Source: Bombiscardovia coagulans
Lineage (GTDB): Bacteria > Actinomycetota > Actinomycetes > Actinomycetales > Bifidobacteriaceae
Assembly (NCBI RefSeq): GCF_002259585.1
Contig: NZ_MWWS01000002.1
Span: 124,001 to 188,000, forward strand
Length of the DNA stretch: 64,000 nt
Reading direction: 5' to 3'
Part shown: one piece after another, positions 1 to 7,788 of the stretch
Position numbering within the stretch: position 1 is the stretch's first letter
How the letters are laid out: each line of letters starts with the position of its first letter
Notes under the pieces: model-generated
Databases searched by the model: none
Seen by the model: only the letters and a program-made list of their open reading frames with translations
Told to the model about the DNA's origin: nothing
Position numbers and translations under genes: made by a program

Positions 1-683
1 GGCGCACTGTATGCGCCAACCCGCCCCAGTTCTCTTGCAGCTTCCAAAGCGTCCGTGAGGTAAAACTCACCTTGAACGTTGTCATTATTAAGCCCAGCAA
101 TAGCTGTGGTCAAGACTGATGCATTAAAAAGATAGACAGATGTATTAACTTCATGAACTTCTAATTCGGTACCAGTAGCATCCTTCTGCTCCACAATCCT
201 CAGCACTTGTCCATCTTGGTCGCGAATAATACGTCCGTAGCCCGTTGGATCCATCAAGCTGGTTGTGAGTACGGTGGCACTGTCACCATGCGCGAAGTGG
301 TAATCTACTAACCCCTGCAAGGTCTGAGCATCCAGCAGTGGCATATCTGAAGCCACCACCAGAACCGTACCATGGGAACCGATGCTATCGTTAAGCTCAC
401 CTAAAGCACACTGAACAGCTCGCCCGGTACCGGGGATATCATCTTGCTTCACTACCACCACTGATGGGTTATAACGATAAGCAGCCTCTGCTACACGGTC
501 TCCCTGGAATCGCACAACAAGAGCCATAGTCTCCGGCTGCAACTGACCGACAGCATCCATCACACGATTGAGGAAGGTCTTACCTGCTAGCTCGTGAAGA
601 ACTTTCGGCTTGGACGAGCGCATACGCGTGCCCTCGCCGGCTGCCAAGATAATTGCAGCTGAAACAGACTCGGTTTTGCTCAA
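1..683 (-). CDS. glmU: GlmU, N-acetylglucosamine-1-phosphate uridyltransferase / glucosamine-1-phosphate acetyltransferase (partial)
   Basis: This is the N-terminal part of the bifunctional cytoplasmic enzyme that makes UDP-GlcNAc for peptidoglycan; the window edge removes everything after about residue 227, including the acetyltransferase domain. The translated start contains the nucleotidyltransferase loop AAGEGTRMRSSKPKVLH, and GEFYLTD is seen near the cut. No ATG fits: the start is a TTG at 683, which overlaps the stop of the upstream phosphatase gene as TTGA, with GGGGAAG about 10 bases before it. This suggests translational coupling. Identity is secure from the motifs; the exact start is inferred. 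Confidence 0.9.
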   Translation of the reverse strand, partial: MSKTESVSAAIILAAGEGTRMRSSKPKVLHELAGKTFLNRVMDAVGQLQPETMALVVRFQGDRVAEAAYRYNPSVVVVKQDDIPGTGRAVQCALGELNDSIGSHGTVLVVASDMPLLDAQTLQGLVDYHFAHGDSATVLTTSLMDPTGYGRIIRDQDGQVLRIVEQKDATGTELEVHEVNTSVYLFNASVLTTAIAGLNNDNVQGEFYLTDALEAARELGRVGAYSA

Positions 684-1477
684 ATTTCTACTTCCCCACT
701 CTCAGCGATGGAGATCAGATTCTGAATCGAATCCACTACATGATCAGGTCTAAAGGGGAAAGTCTCTACTTGTTTGCGATGCGTTATACCTGTAAGCACC
801 AAGAAGGTTTCTAAACCAGCTTCGACACCTGCTACAACATCCGTATCCATACGGTCACCGATCATGGCCGTGGTCTCAGAATGCCCTCCTACACGGTTCA
901 GAGCAGTACGGAACATGATTGGATTAGGCTTGCCAACAAAATACGGTTCACGATTAGTCGCTTTAGTCACTAAGGCAGCTACTGATCCAGCTGCTGGCAG
1001 GATACCGGAATCACTAGGTCCGGTAGCATCTGGATTCGTGCATATGAACCTGGCCCCACCTAAGATGAGACGAATAGCGGTCGTAATGGATTCAAATGAA
1101 TACGTACGGGTTTCACCCAAAATGACGTAATCTGGGTCAGTATCAGACAAAATGTAACCAGCCTCATGAAGGGCTGTTGTCAGTCCTGCCTCACCGATCA
1201 CATAAGCCGATCCTCTGGGAATAGTGCGTGCGCAAAAGTCCGCCGTTGCTAGTGCTGAAGTCCATATATTTTCTTCTGGCACATCTATGCCTGACCTGCC
1301 CAAACGTGCTGACAAATCGCGAGGAGTATAGATAGGGTTATTGGTCAAGACCAAAAAACGCCTGTTGTTGGCCTTCAAAGTCTCAATGAACTCTGCAGCT
1401 CCGGGCAGCGCATTGTTCTCATGTACAAGAACGCCATCCATGTCAGTAAGCCAAGTCTCTATTTTTTTGACAGCCAA
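680..1477 (-). CDS. HAD-IIA (NagD-like) sugar/nucleotide phosphatase
   Basis: A 265-residue HAD hydrolase of the NagD/pNPPase type, expected to remove phosphate from a small sugar or nucleotide phosphate in the cytoplasm. Visible motifs are DMDGV near residue 13 (catalytic Asp pair), LTNN near 44, GKPNPIMF near 188 with its lysine, and GDRMDTDV near 207 (Mg-binding acids). The start is TTG, with AAAGGAAAGAG just upstream. It ends inside the start codon of glmU, so it may act with UDP-GlcNAc synthesis, but that is only a context inference. The substrate cannot be told from sequence. Confidence 0.85.
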   Translation of the reverse strand: MAVKKIETWLTDMDGVLVHENNALPGAAEFIETLKANNRRFLVLTNNPIYTPRDLSARLGRSGIDVPEENIWTSALATADFCARTIPRGSAYVIGEAGLTTALHEAGYILSDTDPDYVILGETRTYSFESITTAIRLILGGARFICTNPDATGPSDSGILPAAGSVAALVTKATNREPYFVGKPNPIMFRTALNRVGGHSETTAMIGDRMDTDVVAGVEAGLETFLVLTGITHRKQVETFPFRPDHVVDSIQNLISIAESGEVEI

Positions 1478-1498
1478 ACTCTTTCCTTTCGGTTGGCC

Positions 1499-1534
1499 GC
1501 CGACCTATCCCAGGGCTTGCCCGCAGGGGTCGGC
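1499..1534 (-). other. GC-rich stem-loop between tRNA-Gln and the HAD gene
   Basis: GCCGACC (1499-1505) pairs with GGTCGGC (1528-1534), and an inner GGGCAAGCCC helix can extend it. It lies just 3' of the tRNA and just 5' of the HAD phosphatase gene. No T-run follows on the minus strand, so it could be a processing or attenuating hairpin rather than an intrinsic terminator. Confidence 0.4.
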
Positions 1535-1544
1535 AAGCTTCAAG

Positions 1545-1615
1545 CTCCCCCACCTGGATTCGAACCAAGACTAAGGGTTCCAAAGACCCGTGTGCTGCCA
1601 TTACACCATGGGGGA
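1545..1615 (-). tRNA. tRNA-Gln (anticodon UUG)
   Basis: Read on the minus strand, the acceptor arms TCCCCCA and TGGGGGA pair over seven bases. The T arm shows GGTTCGAATCC. The anticodon stem GGGT/ACCC closes the loop CTTTGGA, giving anticodon TTG, which reads CAA/CAG glutamine codons. The discriminator is G and CCA is not encoded. The length of 71 bases is normal for this tRNA. The gene is upstream of the HAD-glmU pair and downstream of prs. Confidence 0.93.
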
Positions 1616-1618
1616 AAC

Positions 1619-1645
1619 GCAGGTTAACCTGCTTTATTTATTATG
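1619..1645 (-). promoter_or_regulatory. Extended -10 box and 14-bp palindrome before tRNA-Gln
   Basis: On the minus strand TGGCATAAT (CATAAT at 1645-1640) resembles an extended -10 box, and no good -35 is seen at the usual distance. The predicted transcript start, about 1633, is directly followed by the perfect palindrome GCAGGTTAACCTGC (1619-1632), three bases before the mature tRNA. The palindrome would therefore occupy the whole 5' leader. Confidence 0.4.
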
Positions 1646-1695
1646 CCATACTCTTTCTTCGCGCCACGCGGATAAAGAAATCTCATTTGCAAGAA

Positions 1696-2712
1696 TTATG
1701 CAAAGAGAAATCCTTGTCCATGGTGTGCTGGATAAGTATCGAAAAGTCTGGCAACAGAACCATCTTCAAAAACAGCCTTAATTGCGGATGCCAACAGAGG
1801 CGCTATTGAGAGAACCGTAAGCCCATCCCAGCGCTTTTCTTCAGGAATGGGCACTGTATCAGTGATAACAACCTCGCGGGCTCCACATCCCTTTAACCGT
1901 TCAACAGCCGGCCCCGATAGAACACCGTGAGTAGCAACCACGGTGATGGAATTGGCACCTGCCTCACATAACACTGAACAAGCTTCAGCTATAGTACCAC
2001 CAGTATCCATGAGATCGTCAACTAAAACACAGTCCAGACCCTTGACATCTCCAACTACACGGTTTGCTACTGCTTTGTTGGGCTGAGTAATATCACGAGT
2101 CTTATGAACAAATGCCAAAGGTACTCCACCAAGTCGTTGCGCCCATTGCTCTGCAACTCGAATGCGACCAGCATCTGGTGAGACGACAGCAACTTTGGAC
2201 AAATCAAAGCGATCACGCACATAATCGACAAGTACCGGCATAGCAATGAGATGATCCACAGGCCCATCAAAAAAGCCCTGTGATTGTGCTGCATGCAGAT
2301 CAACACTCATGATTCGATCTGCCCCTGCAGTTTTGAACAGATCAAACATTAACCTACAAGAGATGGGTTCACGACCCAAATGCTTCTTGTCTTGACGCGA
2401 ATATCCCATCAGAGGGCAAACAGCTGTAATGGAACGAGCTGAAGCTCGTTTTAGTGCATCAATCATAATAAGCTGTTCCATGATTGACTTATTAATCGGG
2501 TCAGCATGGCTTTGCAGAACAAAAACATCTGCTCCACGAACTGACTCCGTATACCGCACGTACATCTCACCATTCGCAAAATCGTAAGCGGTCGTTTCTA
2601 GGACTTCGATGCCAAGCTGGTCAGCAACATCCGAAGCAAGCTTAGGATGCGTCCTTCCCGTCACTAGAATAAGATTCTTACCGGGCATGCCTTTGAGAAT
2701 TGTGCTCACCAT
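1696..2712 (-). CDS. prs: Ribose-phosphate pyrophosphokinase (PRPP synthetase)
   Basis: Makes PRPP from ribose 5-phosphate and ATP for purine, pyrimidine, NAD, His and Trp synthesis. The 338-residue protein has the class I features: the flexible loop GYSRQDKKHLGREPI near residue 104, DLHAAQSQGFF near 139, the pyrophosphate loop SPDAGRIRVAEQW near 179, and the PRPP-binding VLVDDLMDTGGTI near 232. The GRIRVAEQW form is what I expect of actinobacterial Prs. ATG at 2712 has GGAG only two bases before it, so GTG at 2709 is an alternative start. The gene is single, with a plausible promoter at 2744-2771. Confidence 0.96.
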   Translation of the reverse strand: MVSTILKGMPGKNLILVTGRTHPKLASDVADQLGIEVLETTAYDFANGEMYVRYTESVRGADVFVLQSHADPINKSIMEQLIMIDALKRASARSITAVCPLMGYSRQDKKHLGREPISCRLMFDLFKTAGADRIMSVDLHAAQSQGFFDGPVDHLIAMPVLVDYVRDRFDLSKVAVVSPDAGRIRVAEQWAQRLGGVPLAFVHKTRDITQPNKAVANRVVGDVKGLDCVLVDDLMDTGGTIAEACSVLCEAGANSITVVATHGVLSGPAVERLKGCGAREVVITDTVPIPEEKRWDGLTVLSIAPLLASAIKAVFEDGSVARLFDTYPAHHGQGFLFA

Positions 2713-2743
2713 ATCTCCAAACGTTGGTGTCGTTGAAGCAACA

Positions 2744-2771
2744 ATTCTATTTTAGCTATTGAGCGTGACAG
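2744..2771 (-). promoter_or_regulatory. Candidate prs promoter
   Basis: On the minus strand CTGTCA (2771-2766) and TAGAAT (2749-2744) are separated by 16 bases. This would start transcription about 25 bases before the prs start codon. Read by eye, without any scoring. Confidence 0.4.
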
Positions 2772-2820
2772 TTTTCTACCGTGTCGCAGCAGATGAGGAT
2801 CAGGTTTCATCCTGTGCTTC

Positions 2821-3552
2821 CTAGTAGTCCTCCCTGTGCAAATATAAACCATGTTTATTGATATATTGCACTACCCCGTCAGGCACAAGATACCAAGCAG
2901 GGATATGCTTGGCGACACGTTTTCTAATATCTGTAGATGAAATTGATAGGGCGGGTATTTCAAGCATGTCTACGGAATGATTGGGTAACTGTAACCCACG
3001 AATACTTGACGAATAACCAGGTCTAGAAACAGCAACAAAGTGCGCCAAATCCCACATTTCATTGGCATCTTTCCAACGAAGAATCTCCGCTACTGCGTCA
3101 GCACCAGTAATAAAGAATAACTCACTGTCCGGTCTGAGTCTGTGAATATCACGCAAGGTATCAATGGTATACGTTATGCTCGGCCTATCAATATCGACTC
3201 GCGAAACTGTAAATTTAGGATTTGAAGCAGTTGCGATAACCGTCATCAAATACCTATCTTCAGCATTGGTAACAGCTTTTTCTAACTTAAAAACTGGCCG
3301 ACCCGTCGGCACAAAAATAACTTCATCCAAGTCATAAACCCAAGCAACTTCTGAGGCCGCAACTAAATGGCCATGGTGGATAGGATCGAAGGTTCCACCC
3401 ATAATGCCCACCCTGCGTTTGGCCTGACCTGAACTTGCATGAGCCAGCCGAGTAGTATGGCGACTGTCATATTCGTCAGCTAGTTCTATCTCAGAACTCA
3501 AATCAGACATGCGACGCTTATCAAATGTATCAGCGGTTTGATTGGGACCCAC
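2821..3552 (-). CDS. nadD: Nicotinate-nucleotide adenylyltransferase
   Basis: Adenylylates nicotinic acid mononucleotide in NAD synthesis, before the NadE step encoded near 24 kb. The core begins at [15 protein letters not shown] (about residues 49-63, holding the HxGH nucleotidyltransferase motif) and ends with [11 protein letters not shown], the ISSTxIR ATP-binding motif. The GTG start at 3552 gives about 48 polar residues before the core, longer than usual; an internal start such as the ATG before SDLSSEIE is possible but has no clear ribosome-binding site. It lies 14 bases after an unknown gene and probably shares its transcript. Confidence 0.94.
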   Translation of the reverse strand: MGPNQTADTFDKRRMSDLSSEIELADEYDSRHTTRLAHASSGQAKRRVGIMGGTFDPIHHGHLVAASEVAWVYDLDEVIFVPTGRPVFKLEKAVTNAEDRYLMTVIATASNPKFTVSRVDIDRPSITYTIDTLRDIHRLRPDSELFFITGADAVAEILRWKDANEMWDLAHFVAVSRPGYSSSIRGLQLPNHSVDMLEIPALSISSTDIRKRVAKHIPAWYLVPDGVVQYINKHGLYLHREDY

Positions 3553-3566
3553 TGCTTCACTCTCAC

Positions 3567-4169
3567 TTACGAATGATCTTTCGGTTGGTCTAACTCTAAG
3601 TTTTGACCTTGAAGAGGTTTTGACAACCCCGTGCCTACGAATGAGTTGTAGTCAGCACGATCCGCGTCTTCCTGCATCTCCTTGACCTCTTCCGGAGAAG
3701 TGACCTGGTCTGGATCTATCCTGCTCATATCCTCATTCCACTCTTGCTGGACAACCTGGTGTATCTCCTGATAGGTCGGTATAGGAAAATCAGGCTGGTA
3801 ATGACGACGGACCTGAGCAACGCACTCTGTGAGCGTTACCAGTGATTGTGATAGCTGGTCAATATCGCCCTTACGTTCCTGCTCACGAAAGATCGGTATC
3901 TGGCCTTCCATCTCAACCATTACTTTGCGAACCTGGTCCAGCTGTGATTCATCTAGATCAATGACTTGCGCAGCGTCTTCATCAGGCCAACCAATGAGTA
4001 CAGCATCTGCGTATTCTAAGCTTGCTCGTTGATCAGCAGTGGGAATACCATCCTCAATTTGCACCAGAAAGACGTATCGCAACTGACTGAGTCTTTCTGC
4101 TGCTGCCCTAAACCAGACCTTGGGATTGCCATTTTGCCGATTCTTAAAATCTTGTACCTTATCGGCCAC
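3567..4169 (-). CDS. Uncharacterised acidic protein upstream of nadD
   Basis: I do not recognise a family. The product is about 200 residues, hydrophilic and acidic, with no signal peptide or membrane segment; the first third contains [21 protein letters not shown], and the rest is rich in Gln, Glu and Asp and may be helical. The start is set to GTG at 4169 because AAAGGAGGT lies seven bases upstream; the ATG six codons earlier is part of that ribosome-binding site and cannot be the start. Only 14 bases separate it from nadD, so co-transcription is likely. Confidence 0.75.
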   Translation of the reverse strand: MADKVQDFKNRQNGNPKVWFRAAAERLSQLRYVFLVQIEDGIPTADQRASLEYADAVLIGWPDEDAAQVIDLDESQLDQVRKVMVEMEGQIPIFREQERKGDIDQLSQSLVTLTECVAQVRRHYQPDFPIPTYQEIHQVVQQEWNEDMSRIDPDQVTSPEEVKEMQEDADRADYNSFVGTGLSKPLQGQNLELDQPKDHS

Positions 4170-4336
4170 TTCTCTACCTCCTTTCATGCTTCCTCTGTAC
4201 CATGATGTCGCAGAACGCTGTTGAGATCATCCTTGCCCAGATAGCATTTCTTCACATACACTCCTTGTCAATTACCTGTGGACTGGAGTGAAACCAACTG
4301 CTGGCTATTTGTATATTATTGTAACCCTTTTGACAG

Positions 4337-5641
4337 TTAATTCACCTGGTCAAGCCCTTGATAGAGCGGGAACTGCTCAGCTAATGCATCTACTTTAGAT
4401 TTACAGCTGTCGATATTTGCGTCACGTCCGGCAGTCAAAGTCTGAGCAATGAGGTCAGCTACCTGCTCAAATTCAGCTGTATCAAATCCCCTGGTTGCCA
4501 AGGCTGCTGTACCAATGCGTAAACCAGAACTCACTGAAGCTGGCCTCGGATCAAACGGAACAGTATTACGGTTGACGGTAATACCTATGCGTGCCAACAG
4601 ATCCTCTGCGTCCCTGCCATTAAGAGCACTATTTCGTAGATCAACCATCACCAAGTGAACATCAGTACCGCCGGTCAAAACGCTAATGCCTGCTTGTGAG
4701 ACATCTTCTGCACTCAGCCGTTCAGCGATGATCCTTGCTCCCTCAAGAGTACGCTCCATACGCTGTTTGAAAGCTGTAGTTCCTGCTAACTTAAATGCGA
4801 CCGCCTTCGCAGCCACGACATGCATAAGAGGACCGCCTTGCTCACCAGGGAATACAGCTGAATTCAGCGCCTTGGCATACTCCTTTTTAGCAACAATAAA
4901 GCCAGACCGAGGACCCCCTAAGGTTTTATGTGCTGTAGATGAAACAACATCGGCATACGGAACTGGACTTGGGTGTAAACCAGCAGCTACTAAACCAGCA
5001 AAGTGAGCCATGTCTACCCACAACTTTGCTCCAACCTCGTCCGCAATCTCCCGTAACGCTTTAAAGTCTTCGATTCGTGGATAAGCCGACCAACCACCAA
5101 TAATCACAGCTGGATGTGTCTCTAACGCTCTTTGCCTCACGATTTCCGGATCTATAAGGAAAGTATCAGGATTAACAGTATAAGTTTGAGCATTGTAATA
5201 TCGGCCAGAAAAATTCATTGTTGTCCCATGGGTCAAATGTCCCCCATGATCAAGCGCCAGACCCAAAATCGTATCACCAGGTTTTGCTAAGGCCTGATAT
5301 ATCGCTGCATTTGCCTGCGCTCCGGAATGAGGCTGTACATTCGCATATTCAGCATCAAACAGACTACGAGCACGTGACCGAGCCAACTCTTCTACCTGAT
5401 CTACATATTCACAGCCCCCATAGTAACGGCGACCAGGGTAGCCTTCGGCATATTTGTTTGTTAAAACCGAACCTTGTGCTTGCAATACTGCTCTTGGGAC
5501 AAAGTTTTCTGAAGCAATCATCTCTAAGCCAGAACGCTGGCGGCCAAGTTCAGTTTGCAGTAGATGAGCAATCTCAGGATCGACTGTGTTGATACCTGCC
5601 TCGAATGCCTGTGATGCATGGTCCTTACTTTGTTGACTCAT
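4337..5641 (-). CDS. glyA: Serine hydroxymethyltransferase
   Basis: PLP enzyme that interconverts serine and glycine and loads tetrahydrofolate with one-carbon units. At 434 residues it has the usual length. SENFVPRAV near residue 45, [13 protein letters not shown] near 65 and [14 protein letters not shown] near 236 (PLP lysine in HK) are the family landmarks. The start is ATG 5641, with AAAGGAG six bases upstream; a longer open frame to 5671 runs through that site. It is transcribed alone and diverges from the ABC exporter. Confidence 0.96.
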   Translation of the reverse strand: MSQQSKDHASQAFEAGINTVDPEIAHLLQTELGRQRSGLEMIASENFVPRAVLQAQGSVLTNKYAEGYPGRRYYGGCEYVDQVEELARSRARSLFDAEYANVQPHSGAQANAAIYQALAKPGDTILGLALDHGGHLTHGTTMNFSGRYYNAQTYTVNPDTFLIDPEIVRQRALETHPAVIIGGWSAYPRIEDFKALREIADEVGAKLWVDMAHFAGLVAAGLHPSPVPYADVVSSTAHKTLGGPRSGFIVAKKEYAKALNSAVFPGEQGGPLMHVVAAKAVAFKLAGTTAFKQRMERTLEGARIIAERLSAEDVSQAGISVLTGGTDVHLVMVDLRNSALNGRDAEDLLARIGITVNRNTVPFDPRPASVSSGLRIGTAALATRGFDTAEFEQVADLIAQTLTAGRDANIDSCKSKVDALAEQFPLYQGLDQVN

Positions 5642-5968
5642 CCGTTGCTCCTTTATCTGACGTGACAGCACACGAATTCGGTTATAAGCACCAATCTACT
5701 GTCTACTAAATCAATATACTGTAGATATAGCTACTTGAATTGATTTTGTGTCGGACTGCCTCTGTTATGCAAACATAGACTAAGTGTCCAACTACAAACT
5801 TAGCCCTATAGATTACATTGAGAATACTATCAGGACTGAGGCCTGCTAGAAGCTAGATAGGCCCTACACACTTTCAAGCAAGCAAAAATCGGATTGCATA
5901 TCAGCTAGGGCATATGGCGATCTACAGTGGAGATTCTACACGCAGATTACGTAGAAAACGGAGGGACT
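5642..5968. promoter_or_regulatory. 327-bp divergent region between glyA and the ABC exporter
   Basis: An AT-rich region with no convincing gene. It must hold both divergent promoters. CTAAGT (5780-5785) and ACTTAG (5798-5803) form an inverted repeat with a 12-base spacer, and TATGCAAACATA near 5766 is a short palindrome. Either could be an operator for the exporter. No regulator gene is adjacent. I could not place -35/-10 pairs with confidence. Confidence 0.4.
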
Positions 5969-7786
5969 GTGACCGATACCGCAGAAGAAACAGGCGTGGT
6001 AGTCAGAAATCAGACAAGCCAACCAAGACACCTGATCAGCACTCTCTTACGTTCTCTACGTCAATATACCAAAGCAAGCTTGTTAGCACCGGCATATGTG
6101 TGTGTTGAAAGCATATTAGAGATTGCCATTCCCACTGTCATGGCAGCCCTGATTGATTATGGCGTTTCAGCCCAATCCATGCCTAATATTGTGAAGTTTG
6201 GTCTTATCCTGTTTGCCTGCTCTCTTCTTTCTCTTTTTTCTGGTTTTATGTCTGGGAAGTATGCAGCTATCGCTTCATCAGGTTTTGCTAAAAATTTGCG
6301 TAACGACCTGTTTGATAAAGTTCAATCTTTTTCCTTTACCAACATTGACCGTTTTTCAACGGGATCTATCATCACTCGGTTAACTACGGATGTTACTAAT
6401 CTGCAAAATGCCTATCAGATGATCATTCGTATAGGTGTAAGAGCTCCTATCATGGTCATCGTAGCTTGGCTTTTTTCCTTCCGTATTTCCCATTCAATCT
6501 CCATGATTTTCCTCTTTGTCATTCCTATCCTAGGATTTGGTCTCATTGGCTTATCGGTATGGGTTCACCCTATATTCGAAAAGATCTTCCACACCTACGA
6601 CAATTTAAATAACGTCGTTGAAGAGAATGTACAAGGAATCCGAGTCGTAAAATCATATAACCGCGAGGAGTTCGAGGATAAGAAATTCGGACGTATATCC
6701 ATGTCCATTTACCGAGCTTTTTGTAGAGCCGAGCACATTTTAAGTTTTACTGTTCCCCTGCTCAATTTTTGCATATATGCAGTTCTGCTTCTTATCTCGT
6801 GGATGGGAGCTCAGCAAATTGTTGCTTCTGGCAATAACGCTGCACATGGCTTAACAACTGGTGATTTAACAGCCCTAGTGACATATACCTTACAAATTCT
6901 CATGGCTATGAACATGATATCCATGATTGTTGTCATGATTATTATCTCACAGGCTTCTGCTGAACGAATCTATCAAGTTTTGGTTGAAGAGAGCACAGTA
7001 TGCAACCCTGAGCACCCTCGCATGACTGTGGTTGATGGCTCCGTGCATTTCGACCATGTCAGCTTCCGTTATTCAGATTCATCAGAAAAACCTGTACTAG
7101 ATGACATTAATTTAGATATTGCTTCAGGACAAACTATTGGAATTGTAGGCGGCACAGGATCAGCCAAATCGAGTTTAGTCCAGCTTATTGCCAGACTTTA
7201 CGACGTCAGTGAAGGATCTCTTAAAGTTGGTGGTTTCGATGTACGTGACTACGACTTAGAAGTTTTGCGGGATCAAGTCTCTATGGTGTTACAAAAAAAC
7301 ATATTGTTCAGTGGCACAATTGCAGACAATCTCCGCTGGGGCAATCCACATGCAAGCGACGAGGAAATTCGACACGCTTGTGCACTAGCAGAAGCAGACT
7401 CTTTCATTCAAGAGTTTCCTAACAAGTACAACACCTATATTGAGCAAGGCGGATCGAATGTATCAGGTGGACAGCGCCAACGTCTTTGCATAGCTCGAGC
7501 CCTCTTAAAGAAACCAAAAATCCTTATCTTAGATGATTCAACTTCTGCTGTTGATACCAAAACTGATCAACTCATTCGTCGCGCATTCCGGGAAGAGATA
7601 CCGAGCACCACCAAGATCATCATTTCACAACGAGTTGCCTCCGTTGAAGAGGCCGACATGATTGTTGTTATGGATTCGGGACGTATACTCAATTGCGGCA
7701 ACCACAAGCAGCTACTCGAAACTTGTGAAGAATATCGATCAATTTATGTGTCTCAGACCCGCAACCAAGACCAGGAGGAGGAGTAA
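5969..7786 (+). CDS. ABC exporter subunit with a degenerate ATP site (heterodimer partner 1)
   Basis: A half-transporter with about six membrane helices (residues 35-310) and a C-terminal ATPase. The Walker A is GGTGSAKSS (about 394-402), with Ala where Gly is usual. The signature VSGGQ (498) is canonical. The base after Walker B is Asp (ILILDD, D523) instead of the catalytic Glu, and the switch His is Gln (ISQR, Q554). This is the pattern of the non-catalytic side of TM287/288-type heterodimeric exporters. The start is GTG 5969 after GGAGGG; GTG 5927 is an in-frame alternative. The partner gene starts two bases after the stop. Substrate unknown; probably a drug or lipid-like compound. Confidence 0.9.
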   Translation: MTDTAEETGVVVRNQTSQPRHLISTLLRSLRQYTKASLLAPAYVCVESILEIAIPTVMAALIDYGVSAQSMPNIVKFGLILFACSLLSLFSGFMSGKYAAIASSGFAKNLRNDLFDKVQSFSFTNIDRFSTGSIITRLTTDVTNLQNAYQMIIRIGVRAPIMVIVAWLFSFRISHSISMIFLFVIPILGFGLIGLSVWVHPIFEKIFHTYDNLNNVVEENVQGIRVVKSYNREEFEDKKFGRISMSIYRAFCRAEHILSFTVPLLNFCIYAVLLLISWMGAQQIVASGNNAAHGLTTGDLTALVTYTLQILMAMNMISMIVVMIIISQASAERIYQVLVEESTVCNPEHPRMTVVDGSVHFDHVSFRYSDSSEKPVLDDINLDIASGQTIGIVGGTGSAKSSLVQLIARLYDVSEGSLKVGGFDVRDYDLEVLRDQVSMVLQKNILFSGTIADNLRWGNPHASDEEIRHACALAEADSFIQEFPNKYNTYIEQGGSNVSGGQRQRLCIARALLKKPKILILDDSTSAVDTKTDQLIRRAFREEIPSTTKIIISQRVASVEEADMIVVMDSGRILNCGNHKQLLETCEEYRSIYVSQTRNQDQEEE

Positions 7787-7788
7787 AC

